Origin: Mesostigma viride
Lineage: Eukaryota; Streptophyta; Mesostigmatophyceae; Mesostigmatales; Mesostigmataceae
NCBI GenBank assembly: GCA_009746045.1
Contig: RPFO01001338.1
Location: 105,001 to 155,000 of the forward strand
Reading direction: 5' to 3'
DNA length: 50,000 nucleotides
Part shown: positions 38,001 through 47,627 of the stretch, in pieces
How the letters are laid out: every line of letters begins with the position of its first letter
Position numbering within the stretch: position 1 is the first letter of the stretch
Position numbers and translations under genes: made by a program
Notes under the pieces: model-generated
What the model saw: only the letters and a program-made list of their open reading frames with translations
What the model was told of the DNA's origin: nothing
The model's database searches: none

Positions 38001-40597
38001 CCGAGTATTCAGACCTAGGCTTTGGGTGATGCTGTTGTGCCAATCATTTTCGAGATGGTGTGTTTGCGGCAATTAGGATTATGCGCCATGTGTAGATGGC
38101 GGCGCTTGTCAGCTTGCCGGCCGCTTGTTAGCTGACTCACCGCTTACCTGCATGCACATCGCCTGCCTTCACTATGCGGCTTGCGATTCACCTTGTCTGC
38201 TTCCCCTCCACTACTCGGCATGCAAATCGGCATTCCCTCCACTACTCCGCATTCAAATCCGCTTGTTTGCTTCCGCACCACTTCTGTGCTTGCTAATCGG
38301 CTTGCTGATCACCTTGTTCGCTGCGCAATCGTGCCACCAACCCCCTGGCAGGTGGCCCTCTACTCCATCGACAGCGCGCGCCGCGTGTTCATGGAGACCC
38401 TCCTCCCACTCCTCCTCCACTGGCTACAATACTCACGCAAGTCCAGGCAAGCCGGCAGACCCAAGGGCGCGGCGCCGACCGAGACTCCACCAGCTGTCCC
38501 TCCCCATCCCCGTCAAGGTAGCGGGTGGGTCAAGCCGCGTTGGACCCTGCGATTCAGCTGGCATTCTGGGAAGGACCAATCGCAGCCCACGGACAACGTA
38601 GACGTCGGCAAGGGCGATGCCGCCACAACAAAAAGCGAGATCACCACCATAAGGCATGAGGCCGGCGCGGAGAAAACCGAGGCCATGACGACAGCACTGG
38701 AGGGGAAGCCAAAGTCGCTGCGGTATCGTCGTTTGAGTGGTAAAGCAGTTGAGGGCAAGGTGTCCGGCGGGATGGCATGCTCGGACAGCATTCTCGCCGG
38801 GTTGGACCTGAGAGTCCTAGGCCCCATGTTGGTACAGGACGCAAACTCGAAGCGCCTCCTGTCACTGACCAACGGGGAGGATGCCCACCTCAAGCCGCTG
38901 GGCCTCCACCAGAACGGGTCAGCCCAGAACGGTGTCGCCCGCTTGTACAGCAAAGTCCTTGCGGCAAAAGTCCCACCAGTTCCGCTAGAGGCTGCCAGCG
39001 TGACGGTCGCCCGCCTCGCCCCCGGAAAGACGGGCCACGAGCCGAGCGCAGGGACCCTGGAACGGGGGGGGCCAGGTGGCGGCAGTGGTAGCGGCAAGCC
39101 CCGGAAGGGCAAGGGCCCCCTCCGGCGCAAGCTGAGGGAGACGTCGCGCGTGCTGGAGCGGTGCCTGTCGACGGTGTTGGACCCTTCGGCGCCCTCTGTG
39201 GCGGAGCAGCTGGTGTGCGAGGAGTACGACCAGTTTGAGGACTGTGAGTGGACAGAAGGATTGCTAATCGTGATTGCTGTTGTGAATAGTAATCATGATC
39301 GTTGTCAAGCCCTGTTGTCAATAGTAAGCATGGCGGCGCAGCTGGTGTGCACGGAGAAGATTACCAAGTTGGAGCATGGTGGTCGGCGTGCCGAGTGCTG
39401 ACCGCCAATGCTATGTGAGAACGAGATAGGTTTAATTGGACACGAGAGTCAATCAAGCAGTTTGACCGACGTGAGCTCTAGGCAGTCGGAATGAAATTCA
39501 ATTGTTTTTCAATGTTAGATGGCTGCAATATAGTGCCGTGTGGGATCTTGGGAGAAGGGCCTTCGTGTAGGGGGCATGTTTGCCCTGTGGCATTTAGCAC
39601 CATCAGAGTCACAATCGGAGTCAGTACAGTGAGTCTACTGCTGGGTCCCGTCACTGGTTTAAAGTCGTACCCACCTGGCTCCCGCATGCCAAGCGGCCGC
39701 GTAACTGATTCACGGTTCCTTCCCTTGGCCCCTGTCTTGTATACTTCCATTGTTCTTCCTTCTGATGCTTTCCCCTATCTGCCATGGATGGGCGCATGCA
39801 GTCATGTTCTGGTGAAACCCCCTCTCTCCGCGCCTTTCCCCCCCCCCCCCCTCCCCCGCAACTGCTGTCTGTTTTTGCACACACTGAAAAGAAACGGCGG
39901 CGCTGTTGCCCGCACTCTTGAATGCCCACGCCATTAACGCACGCTCCCTTTCTTTATCCATGCATCTGGATCCATGAGCTCCGACTTTGGCCCCCTTCAA
40001 TAGTTCATGCCCCCAACAACCTATGCTTCCTTTTCATGATTATTCTATATCTGTCACGCGTGCCCCTCCCCCCCCCCAGACCTGGAGATGGTCATCCAGT
40101 TCGGTTACATCACACTCTTCGCGTCGGCCTACCCCCTCGCCGCCGCACTCTCCCTTGTGTGCAACTTTGTGGAGATCAAGTCTGACTCGTTCAAGCTCAT
40201 GTACCTCGTGCGCCGGCCGCGGCCGCTCAAAGTTCGCGGGATCGGCATCTGGACGAGCCTCGTCCACATCCTCGTGTGGACCTCCATCGTGACTAACTCA
40301 CTCATATTCTCGGTCTCGTCCGAGCAGATGCAGGTCTGGTTCCCCTATTTCTTCTCCGAGGGTCCCCAGGGGGGCCACGAGTTCATCCCCGGCCGGGGCC
40401 GGTACGCGGTCGGCCTCACGTTTCTGCTGGAGCACGCGATTGGTGTGCTGGCGCTCGTACTCATGGTGGCAATATCGGACACGCCGGCTGCGGTCAAGCG
40501 GGAGCGGGAGCGGCGCGAGTACGAGCGCGCCACACGGGCGCGCGAGGCGCGGCACAAGAAGCTGCTGGAGATGGTGCAGCAACGCATGCAGAAATGA
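29056..40597 (+). CDS. Anoctamin/TMEM16 family membrane protein (Ca2+-gated channel or lipid scramblase)
   Basis: Ten-exon gene, 984 residues: 29056-29326, 30217-30402, 30912-31049, 32854-33014, 33640-33815, 34153-34204, 34961-35134, 36248-36634, 38352-39243, 40080-40597. Phases match throughout. The start ATG follows an in-frame stop near 28990. Visible: N-terminal cytosolic region (residues 1-250), the [16 protein letters not shown] helix (253-), [17 protein letters not shown] (about 310), [20 protein letters not shown] before a long hydrophobic helix (exon 7), the [14 protein letters not shown] helix with a conserved Asn near 494, [12 protein letters not shown], then [14 protein letters not shown] (813-826) and NFVEIKSD with Glu844 and Asp848 at the family's Ca2+-site positions. 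The tail is basic and coiled. Odd: about 255 extra low-complexity residues in exon 9 (about 550-805). The exon 3 acceptor is the least certain: TTGCAG at 30940 looks better but breaks frame. Family known for Ca2+-activated ion or lipid transport; which activity applies here is open. Confidence 0.94.
30469..30915. repeat. 56-bp minisatellite, 8 copies, ending at an exon
   Basis: Units start CTTCTAGTAGTGTATATACT at 30469, 30525, 30581, 30637, 30693, 30749, 30805 and 30861, nearly identical. Each contains a pyrimidine-rich stretch and CTACCTGATGAG, a possible 3' splice site. The last copy abuts anoctamin exon 3, and the frame-preserving acceptor falls inside it. Confidence 0.97.
31751..31922. 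repeat. (CACCAG)n hexanucleotide array, about 28 copies
   Basis: Pure hexamer run in anoctamin intron 31050-32853 with one CGCCAG variant. The unit length gives open frames on both strands, which are not considered coding. Confidence 0.97.
32126..32341. repeat. Degenerate 38-42 bp tandem repeat, about 5 copies
   Basis: Repeated AATGATGA...GTGGGTCA...AATGGATC...ATA modules of unequal length, in the same intron as the CACCAG array. Confidence 0.7.
32989..33081 (+). repeat. Duplicated exon-4 end and 5' splice site (anoctamin)
   Basis: The last coding bases of exon 4 plus donor (GTACTTTGGCTGCCAG, then GTGGGCACACA) recur 56 bases downstream with one or two changes. The second donor at 33071 would shift the frame if used. 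Confidence 0.9.
33805..33859 (+). repeat. Duplicated exon-5 end and 5' splice site (anoctamin)
   Basis: TGGGCGCGCAGGTGAGCAAG at 33805 recurs at 33835 as TGGGCGCGCAGGTGGGCAAG, a 30-bp step. The first copy holds the donor in use. Confidence 0.9.
34179..34320 (+). repeat. Duplicated exon-6 end and 5' splice site (anoctamin)
   Basis: GCATTCTGGACATGGGGTAC with the following GACGAG and donor GTAAGC recurs at 34242 as GCATTCTGGATGCGGGGTAC, then GAAGAG and GTAATT, a 63-bp step. A weaker third trace begins near 34305. Confidence 0.85.
34738..34952. repeat. Poly-C and (CCCA)n tract before anoctamin exon 7
   Basis: C-rich DNA passing into about 40 CCCA units and ending 8 bases before the acceptor CGACCGCAG of exon 7. 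It therefore occupies the position of the polypyrimidine tract. The opposite strand is G-quadruplex-prone. Confidence 0.95.
35126..35255 (+). repeat. Partial duplicate of the exon-7 end and donor (anoctamin)
   Basis: CTCAACCTGCAGGTAAGC at the true exon 7 boundary is echoed by CCCAACCTGCAGGTGAGC at about 35238-35255. Confidence 0.7.
35905..36068. repeat. 82-bp direct repeat, two copies
   Basis: Copies beginning CTCGCCTTGGTCCTGTTTAT at 35905 and 35987, nearly identical, in anoctamin intron 35135-36247. Confidence 0.9.
36655..37731. repeat. 12-bp minisatellite (GGTGGCTGTAAC), about 90 copies
   Basis: Array starting about 20 bases after the exon 8 donor of the anoctamin gene (36635). Variants include GGTGGCTGCAAC, GGTGCCTGCAGC and GGTGGCTGTAAT. 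The unit is a multiple of three without stops in the exon 8 frame, so the exon 8 frame runs on to 37801, repeating Cys-Asn-Gly-Gly. It is read as intron because the splice to 38352 restores the TMEM16 sequence. Confidence 0.95.
39199..39381 (+). repeat. Degenerate duplicate of the exon-9 end (anoctamin)
   Basis: TGGCGGAGCAGCTGGTGTGC in exon 9 (from about 39199) is echoed at 39331 by TGGCGGCGCAGCTGGTGTGC, followed by diverged matches to the rest of the exon end. Confidence 0.75.
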
Positions 40598-41576
40598 TCA
40601 ATCGAAGGCCTGAGGGGTGACTCACTAGGTTGAATGTGATTGTGAGCTTTGCGCTTCAATGGGCCTGACATATGCTGTACATATGCGACCGTCGACTAGT
40701 AGGGGACTCGGGTAAACGAGCTAGGGTATGGGCTTCAAGTATGGTCTTGATTGACTGAATAATTTACACGCGGGTTCTGTTGAGAGACTTAATTTATTAT
40801 GTACAATATAGCACACGTGGTCCCGTTAGGGAGCCACGGAGTATTAAATTTCATGCTCAGAGGGCTAATGGTTACGCCTCGGATTGATGTGAAGAAGCCA
40901 ATACTCGATTATCGAACTTGAATTTCCACTCCCGTTTCATGGAGGATTTAATGCACGTCACATGTTCATGATATAATCAAGTGTGCGCGGTCCTCTTGGG
41001 GACACGCGGAGCACGTGTAGTGCTTTACATCCCTGTATTTTCTGATTTGGCACGCCGCAAAGGTGAAAACCATTTGCGTTCAGTGCCGGTCCGCGGAAAA
41101 CGCGATCTGCAAATGAATCCAGGCCGGAATCGAACTGGGGACCTCTCGCACCAATTTTGCTGACTATAGGACGGACGTCTCCGGATCCTAAGGCATCGCC
41201 AACTGACACCTACAGTCATCCGCAAAAGTCCTCCTTTCCGGGGAGTGATGCAAGCCTGTCGGATTTGGCACTAGATAAATCATTCGAGATCTGTGTGTGT
41301 AGGAGTACTACCTGTATGCATGTTGCACGTGCACTGGGAAGGGTGCAGAGATACCCGTCTTCCCCCATGCCGGGAGGGAAGCCACATGCAGCTGCTAGCT
41401 ATCAATACTGCTCACGAGGAGAGTTGGCATATTTACTGTGAGTGCACTAAAGCTGGTACGTGCAGGAGCTTCATGGCAGGTGCGTTGGCTGGCAAAAATA
41501 TATACACTGAAGGCTACGGTGTACAGGATATATACAGGCGAGTGCATTGGCTGCAAAATTGATACGTAGCTGGTAG

Positions 41577-41601
41577 CATTGAATTGAATTGAATTGAATT
41601 G
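41577..41601. repeat. Short (GAATT)n microsatellite
   Basis: About five perfect GAATT pentamers in the intergenic region. Confidence 0.9.
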
Positions 41602-42436
41602 TAACATAACTCTGTTGGGAGTAAATGTAGCACATAGCTCTGAGAAGGGGCATATATGGCTTAATACACTCTTGGCTACTTCCTGCAATTAAGGGTAGGG
41701 TGTAAACTACGCCTGCTCTGGGTGCACAAAGTGCACCTGCACACCACTATGTATTCAGGCACCTAAGGGCGCCGACAGAGGGGCCGGGGAAGATCATCAT
41801 GGCTAAACAATGGCTAGGGCATGGCTTCTCAGCAGAGAGTAGCTCTCTGCATGGGCACAGCATAACATAATAAAGCTAGGCATCATCTGGTGTGAGGCAC
41901 ATCATAGGCACACATGTACATGGCTAAATAATGCAAAGTCATCAGCTGGTAGCATGCTGAGCCGATAAATTAATCAATCAATGAGGGGAGGGGGTGTTCT
42001 CTGCCGCCCTGCCCGCTGTGTACACTCAGGGATGAAAAGCACTCGATCTGGGGCTCCATTACTCCCCAATTCATTAACTGGGTTAACGGGAGCACGTGCT
42101 TAATTAATTAATCAATCATTAACTACCAAACCCTGCTCTAGCTACAGCCCAACAGGGAGGATGGTTAAGGGCAAGCCCCATCCGGTATGTGTCATGAATA
42201 GACCAGGCAAACATTATACCTCACCGGCTCACAAGCTGCTACGATCACTGCTACCACAACTTAACCTCACTGCTACACTCACTGCTCACTGAACTTACTT
42301 TAGATAGCAGTGCAGGATGTAACATGCGTGTAGCGATGTAGTATTAAATTAGGAATTTTATGTTAATGAATTTAGGAAGGGCACCGATAGAAGAATACGG
42401 TAAAAAACCCAAGGGACGGACGCAGGGTTGGCCATG

Positions 42437-42790
42437 CACACCATGTCACAGGCACACAAAGCTACACTTGCGCCGGAACGAGATATCTGCCACGGCCTGG
42501 GGCAGGGCCAGGGAGAGCAGCTGCCGCCAGTAGGAGGACCACGTCCGAGCCGACCACGGGGCGCTTTGGCCCTCAAGGTCCAGTCGGACCTCGCGCCGCT
42601 GGCCGCAGCACTCATGGAAGAAGTCTGCGGTCATGGGGCCCATGGCCCCAACTCCTCAAGAACAAAGTGCATCACCCAGTGGTGCCCCACATCGCCGTAG
42701 CATTCGATCTTGGCGCGCTCCGCCTGCGCCGCCGCGCTGCCCGCCTCGAGGGCCGCGCCCCGACGTGCGTGCCCGCGAGGGTCCGCGCCA
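42437..42790 (-). pseudogene. Unassigned GC-rich reading frames, possible gene fragment
   Basis: Just downstream of TerB on the same strand, one minus frame reads AERAKIECYGDVGHHW through FVLEELGPWAP and then a stop. A second frame (from 42643) continues at once with TADFFHECCGQRREVRLDLE and ends at 42446. The switch sits in a palindromic GGGGCCATGGGCCCC. The composition is coding-like and unlike the AT-richer surroundings. I do not recognise a family. It could be an exon remnant, an alternative 3' exon, or chance. Confidence 0.25.
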
Positions 42791-42815
42791 CCGCTGAGAC
42801 GTCGATTAAATTTAA

Positions 42816-42821
42816 TTTATT
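42816..42821 (-). terminator. Candidate polyadenylation signal AATAAA of TerB
   Basis: AATAAA on the minus strand about 67 bases after the TerB stop codon, in AT-rich sequence. This is a usual position for a eukaryotic poly(A) signal. Confidence 0.45.
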
Positions 42822-42887
42822 GATACTACTCCCCAGGGAGCCATTTGAAGGGGCATACATGTATCATCAAGCAGTTTGACAAAACCC

Positions 42888-45800
42888 TTAGAACAGGCCA
42901 AATTCTTTCGGGTCAATTCCCAAGGCAAAGCATGCCCTCCGAACAACGTCTTTCTCTTCTTTGCTGAAGTTGCCGTCAGCCCCTCCGATGACAATGCCAA
43001 CCTGCGTGAGCAACAAATTAACACAAACAAGTGATGGTGGAAAAGACAATGAGAGCGCACATCAAATCACGGAGGGGACATGCACGCTGCCTGGCTCTTT
43101 CCAACTTTGTAAACCACAGGCAGGCAAGGGCAGGCAAGGAATTCCTAATAGCCTCAGTTTGAAAACAAACTTATCTGATGGAGCCCCCCCCCCCCACCAC
43201 CACCACCACCGCCCCCCCACACACACCCCACCCACCCCACCCACCCCCCACCCCACCCCACCAACCCCCCACCCCACCCCACCCCACCCCCACCCACCCC
43301 ACCCCCACCCATCCACCCCCCCACCCCCCACCCCCCACCCACCCCCCACCCACCCCCACCCACCCACCCCCAACCCCAACCCCAACCCCAACCCCAACCC
43401 CAACCCCAACCCCAACCCCAACCCCAACCCCAACCCCGACCCCAACCCCAACCCCAACCCCAGTGTGCTTGTATTGCATGGATCAGGCAGCGACTACGTA
43501 TTCCAACCCACAGAAGAAATTCTCGCAGTGTGTCAATTGTTCAAAGAATGCCATCATCCTGGGATTGCAAGTACAACCTCTGCGCTTGCATGGGCAGAAT
43601 GAGGGCTATTTTTGGACGGGGGGGTCATGCATCCAATACATGGAAAAGCTGTGCTGCCCTGCGCTGACGCTGGCCTCCACCCCGGATTTGCCGTGTCTGT
43701 CCCGCGTTCGTACGCGTAGCGCACACACTGGGACAGCAGGAACCAGAATGTGTCAACTAGGTTGTTTGGGACATGCCATTAAACCCTCAAAACCCAACAG
43801 AACGCACGGCTACTGAAGGAGTTTGCACCCAAGAGCAGGCCTATGCGCCCTCACAGCTCATATGTATCCCCACAAAGCCTACGCAACCCCACAAAGCCCA
43901 TACCCAAACATCCCCATCATCCCCGCCACGCGTACCTGCAGCACGGCCCTGGCCTGGTCCTCCTTCTTCTTCAATTTGGAGATGGCAGAGATGGCCTCGA
44001 TGGAGCCGAACTGCTCACAAACATAGCAAATGACAAGCACGAAAAAAAAAAGGTGTTAGGGACCACGCAAGCATGACACAACAAAACACGGCGCAGACAG
44101 ATGTCGACCTGCCTACGCGCGCCACAGTACCAGCCAAGTCCACAAGGAACTCAGGCTCCGCATAGTTGACCGGTGACCACCGCGGCTAGGGGTCTGATTC
44201 CCCCGCTCGAACAGAGGGCAGCTCAACTGAACTGTGGTGGGCTTGCACCACCAGCAAGCTTCAGAAGGCAACCTCTATCAGAGCTTGAGTTCGAGCTTTT
44301 CAGGGGTCCGAACATTTGTACACAAACCACTCGAACAGATGGCAACGTGGGCACTCCCTAAGACCATTCTCCATTCTAAAAAACACCTCCCTTCCAGGAC
44401 ATGTACGCATCCCACCCCAGTTACTTGCATGGTTGTCTTCTTCGTGCGTTCACATGTGAATGGTCAAGTGCACGCTACCCCATTAAACTAGGCCCCACCC
44501 GGCCGGCTCACCTCGAAGTCGGCCTCCATCTTGTCGCAGTAGTAGTCGTACTTCTCCTTGAGCTCGTCCAGGTTGAAGTGCTGCAGCATCGGGTTGCTGC
44601 GATGCACCGAGGACAACAAACACACATACACGCACATACACACACAGAAGTGAGGGGAACATGTAAGAGCACCCCACACCACATGCTTATTAGCCCGGCC
44701 CAGCCCAGCCAGCTCCTCACTCAATTGCTTGCACCCGCAACCCCACCTGTACACCACCCACTTAAATGTGTTCACGGGGCTGGCACCAGCTGGCAATCAT
44801 GCCTATTCGATGACCGGACCAGCTCTCTGCTAGATTGCCGGAGTCGAGAAAAGCCCGAGCAGTGCATGAGAAAAGGGGATGCCAAGAATGGCTGCAAATG
44901 GGGATATGCTCCAGCATTCTCGAAACACAGGGGTAGCATTTGCCAGTGCTCGAGAGTGGGGGCAAGGGGTGGGCATTGCTGCCCAGAACTGGAGTACTGT
45001 AAAAATTTCAAAGCCAACGGATCGCCCCCGTGACAACCAGGCCAGATGAAACTCTGTGCCAACGCCATGCGCTCAGATGCGCCGCCCTGCCAACTAAGCT
45101 ATCGGTACCAGCTGCCCTACCAGCTCGCCCTATCAGCTCGCCATATCATCTCGCCCTATCAGCTCGCCCTGTTACCGTTGCCATCGACATTCATGACCTT
45201 CTCTGTGGACCTAGCTTTGCTACTCGGATAGCTACCGGCGCTGCCTACCCCACCTCTTTGGGGTGGCAAGCCCCCTGTGCTTGGGTGCTGCCTGCCCCAC
45301 CCGAATCCCTCCTGGTTTCCTGACAAGCAATGTCCCTCTGGCCCTACCTCATGATGAACTCTGCCGTCCGCACGCGTTCCTTGGAGTCAATGGTTCCATC
45401 AGCCGCCGCCACTAGCGCACACATGGCCATGGACGCCTGCTCACATGCGCCCGCGCAGAGGGAGGGCAAAGGGCAGAGCACAGTGAGCAGGGCAAAGAGC
45501 AGATACATTGGGGCAGCAGCCAGCACCTTTGATTGATTGGCCAACATGGGAAGGCAGAGGCTAAGCATACCCGCTTCCCCCAAGCATCGCTCACTGAGGA
45601 TTCGCAAGAGACAGAGAGACAGGGAGGGGGGGTTGGAGGGGGTTGGGGGTGGGGGGAAGATTCAGGGCAGCTTGCATCAGGGCAGAGCCAGGCATGCACC
45701 GTTTGATATGTCCAGCGGGCTGCCCCTGCGTGATTTCTAGAGGGGTTATTGATCATCATCCATCATTGATTTCCCAAGTGCCACCTGTGCCTACCACCCG

Positions 45801-45926
45801 CTATCTTCCCCCGTGTGCTCCCTAGTCCACTGGTGGATGGTCACAAGGCAGACAGCCAGTCTTGCCAGTGCAAACTGCTTTTGGTTTTTTAACACAAACA
45901 CACACACACACACTATACTATAGTGA

Positions 45927-45988
<62 letters not shown>

Positions 45989-47627
45989 GGAGTGCCGTTT
46001 CAACCCATGCGCGCACACTCCTCGTTGTTGTTGAACACACACAAACACACACACACAGGCATTTGAGCGATATTCTTCCACCCACCTGCGCAAACTCCTT
46101 GTTGTTGTATGCCGCCAGGTTTTCCATCACCTGCTTTTCCAGGTCTGCACGGCGCCACAAAGGGTGGGATGTGGTATTACCAACGTGCCACAGAGAGCAT
46201 ACATGGTTGTTAATCTTGTAATGATCGTTCGTGGCTACTATACTTTTATCATTCCCCTCCCCACCCCCCTCTCTCCCCCCGAGACAGCACAGCCATCATC
46301 AAGACGGTCAAGCGACTACGCATGTGCATCTTTGGTCTGATATAAATAGCACCGTGTTTGATAGGGCAGGTCCACCTGCCAGGCCGTGTCACACGAGCAG
46401 ACGGGCACGCATGGGACGACTGCCTTGGTCACTTGTCAAAGCCATCATAACCTGCATACACCGCAGAAAACCTCAAAGCCACTAGACAGTTTGTGGGTGC
46501 CCCATCCCTCCCACAGCACAAGACGTTGCATCAATACGAATAAACTACATGTGATAACAATGGGAAATTATGCTAAGAGAATTCAGCAGCATGTAGATAG
46601 AAAAGCACAGGAAGAACGGATCCTCGATCTGTGGCATCTGTACACTCCAGTAGCATGGTTTGGAGAGTAGCTGCAACAGGAAACGCCATATCAGCACAGA
46701 GCCATGATTCAGCACCCTCTAAACCCTTTTCATGTCAGAGGAAATGGTACAGTTGTGATAAAGTCGGCTTAACTCCTTCAGCAGCATAACCATCGTCACG
46801 CAGCATGCGCACATGTTACTCTATCCGCGATCAGACCAGGAGTACCTCTGGGGGTTAGGCGCGTGTAGCTAGAGGGTCGAACGAATATCAGCACAAGGAT
46901 GGGAGGGCGCCGGTACCGATTTATTTTCTGTTTTGTTTGAGGTAGAATCATTTGTTCTAATGCCAAGCTTGAGCAGGTTGGGGGGAAGGGATGGGTTTGG
47001 GCCTTTGGGGGTGGTATAGTCCGGAATCCAACCACTTGAAGAACCAAGAGTTGGTCTTCTGGCGAGGCTATAGTGGCAATGAGGGTAACTGCCAAGGCAA
47101 GGGGGCGAGAAAATGGAACTTCCTCCAGATTCAGCCATCAGAAAGGGAGCACACGCAAAAAAGCTGCTTGGCTTAAGACTATGTCAACCTAGCCTTGGTA
47201 AGTACAGCTCACGTACTTGAGCGCAGCTTCACCACGTTCGACTTGAAATCGTCGAACAGGTTAGCCGTGATGGTAAGCGATGCCACCGGTCGGGCACGGA
47301 CGGCAAAGGCCATCTTTTGCCGAAGCCTTCAACCACGGAGCACATACCGATTGGCATCCACCACGAATAAGAAGATTTTATGTCAATTTAGCAGGAAGCT
47401 GAAAGGTTACTGATCACGGCCAAAGAGTGCCTTTCACATAAAAAAACATCTCCATGCCCTGGCGTTTACTGTTTCATACGAGCAAAGCGTGGCCCTTACC
47501 GTTGGCAATGTAGAGGGTTTTGAACAAACCCGCACTTCATCGGGGAAGCATGGGGCTTTACGGTTTGCTTAGCCGGAGCATGACAGCTCACCGAAAAGGC
47601 AGCCTTCTGGGTGTACATGGTAGCCAT
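42888..47627 (-). CDS. terB: TerB-family protein (tellurite-resistance TerB-like), probably plastid-targeted
   Basis: Seven exons on the minus strand: 47627-47500, 47326-47217, 46144-46086, 45436-45348, 44596-44512, 44010-43936, 43001-42888. They total 660 nt, 219 residues, all GT-AG and in phase. The TerB domain (about residue 60 onward) shows LFDDFKSNVVKLRS, NLAAYNNKEFAQ, MCALVAAADGTIDSKER, FNLDELKEKYDYYCDKMEAD, FGSIEAISAISKLKKKEDQA and VGIVIGGADGNFSKEEKDVV, ending FGLF. It resembles bacterial TerB (about 150 residues) end to end. Two ADG-x(4)-E/K motifs mark the internal duplication of the all-helical fold and its acidic metal-binding face. The first 60 or so residues have no Asp or Glu and are rich in Ala, Ser, Lys and Arg, as in organelle transit peptides. 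An alternative start at ATG 47313 would give 172 residues. Bacterial TerB is linked to tellurite and stress resistance; the role in an alga is unknown. Confidence 0.93.
43182..43462. repeat. C-rich tract with (CCCCAA)n telomere-like hexamers
   Basis: Poly-C, CCCCA/CCCACC-type repeats and then about 15 CCCCAA hexamers (about 43368-43462), in TerB intron 43002-43935. The transcript strand is (TTGGGG)n, which can form G-quadruplexes. The position inside a gene argues against a chromosome end. Confidence 0.93.
45893..45986. repeat. (CA)n microsatellite
   Basis: CA run broken by TATACTATAGTGAA and a few CG, in TerB intron 45437-46085. In the transcript it is (TG)n. Confidence 0.93.
46008..46110 (-). 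repeat. Degenerate duplicate of the TerB exon-2 end
   Basis: In the following intron, 46034-46008 on the minus strand (AACAACAACGAGGAGTGTGC) echoes the end of the exon (ACAACAACAAGGAGTTTGCG) lying 79 bases upstream in the transcript. Confidence 0.6.

Larger units (their letters stand above)
40598..42887. other. Intergenic region between convergent anoctamin and TerB
   Basis: 2.3 kb of mostly AT-richer DNA holding both 3' untranslated regions. No clear polyadenylation signal was seen after anoctamin. A weak tRNA-like stretch near 41110-41210 and unassigned frames at 42437-42790 are dealt with separately. Otherwise no gene is seen. Confidence 0.6.

Noticed and set aside
41105-41215. tRNA gene on the minus strand
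   Set aside because: There is a good B-box (GTTCGATTC) and a TAGGA/TCCTA stem, but the T-stem pairs poorly, the anticodon loop is 14 bases and no acceptor stem forms. At most it is a tRNA-derived relic.
43368-43462. Chromosome end (telomere)
   Set aside because: TerB exons lie on both sides of the repeat, so it is internal.
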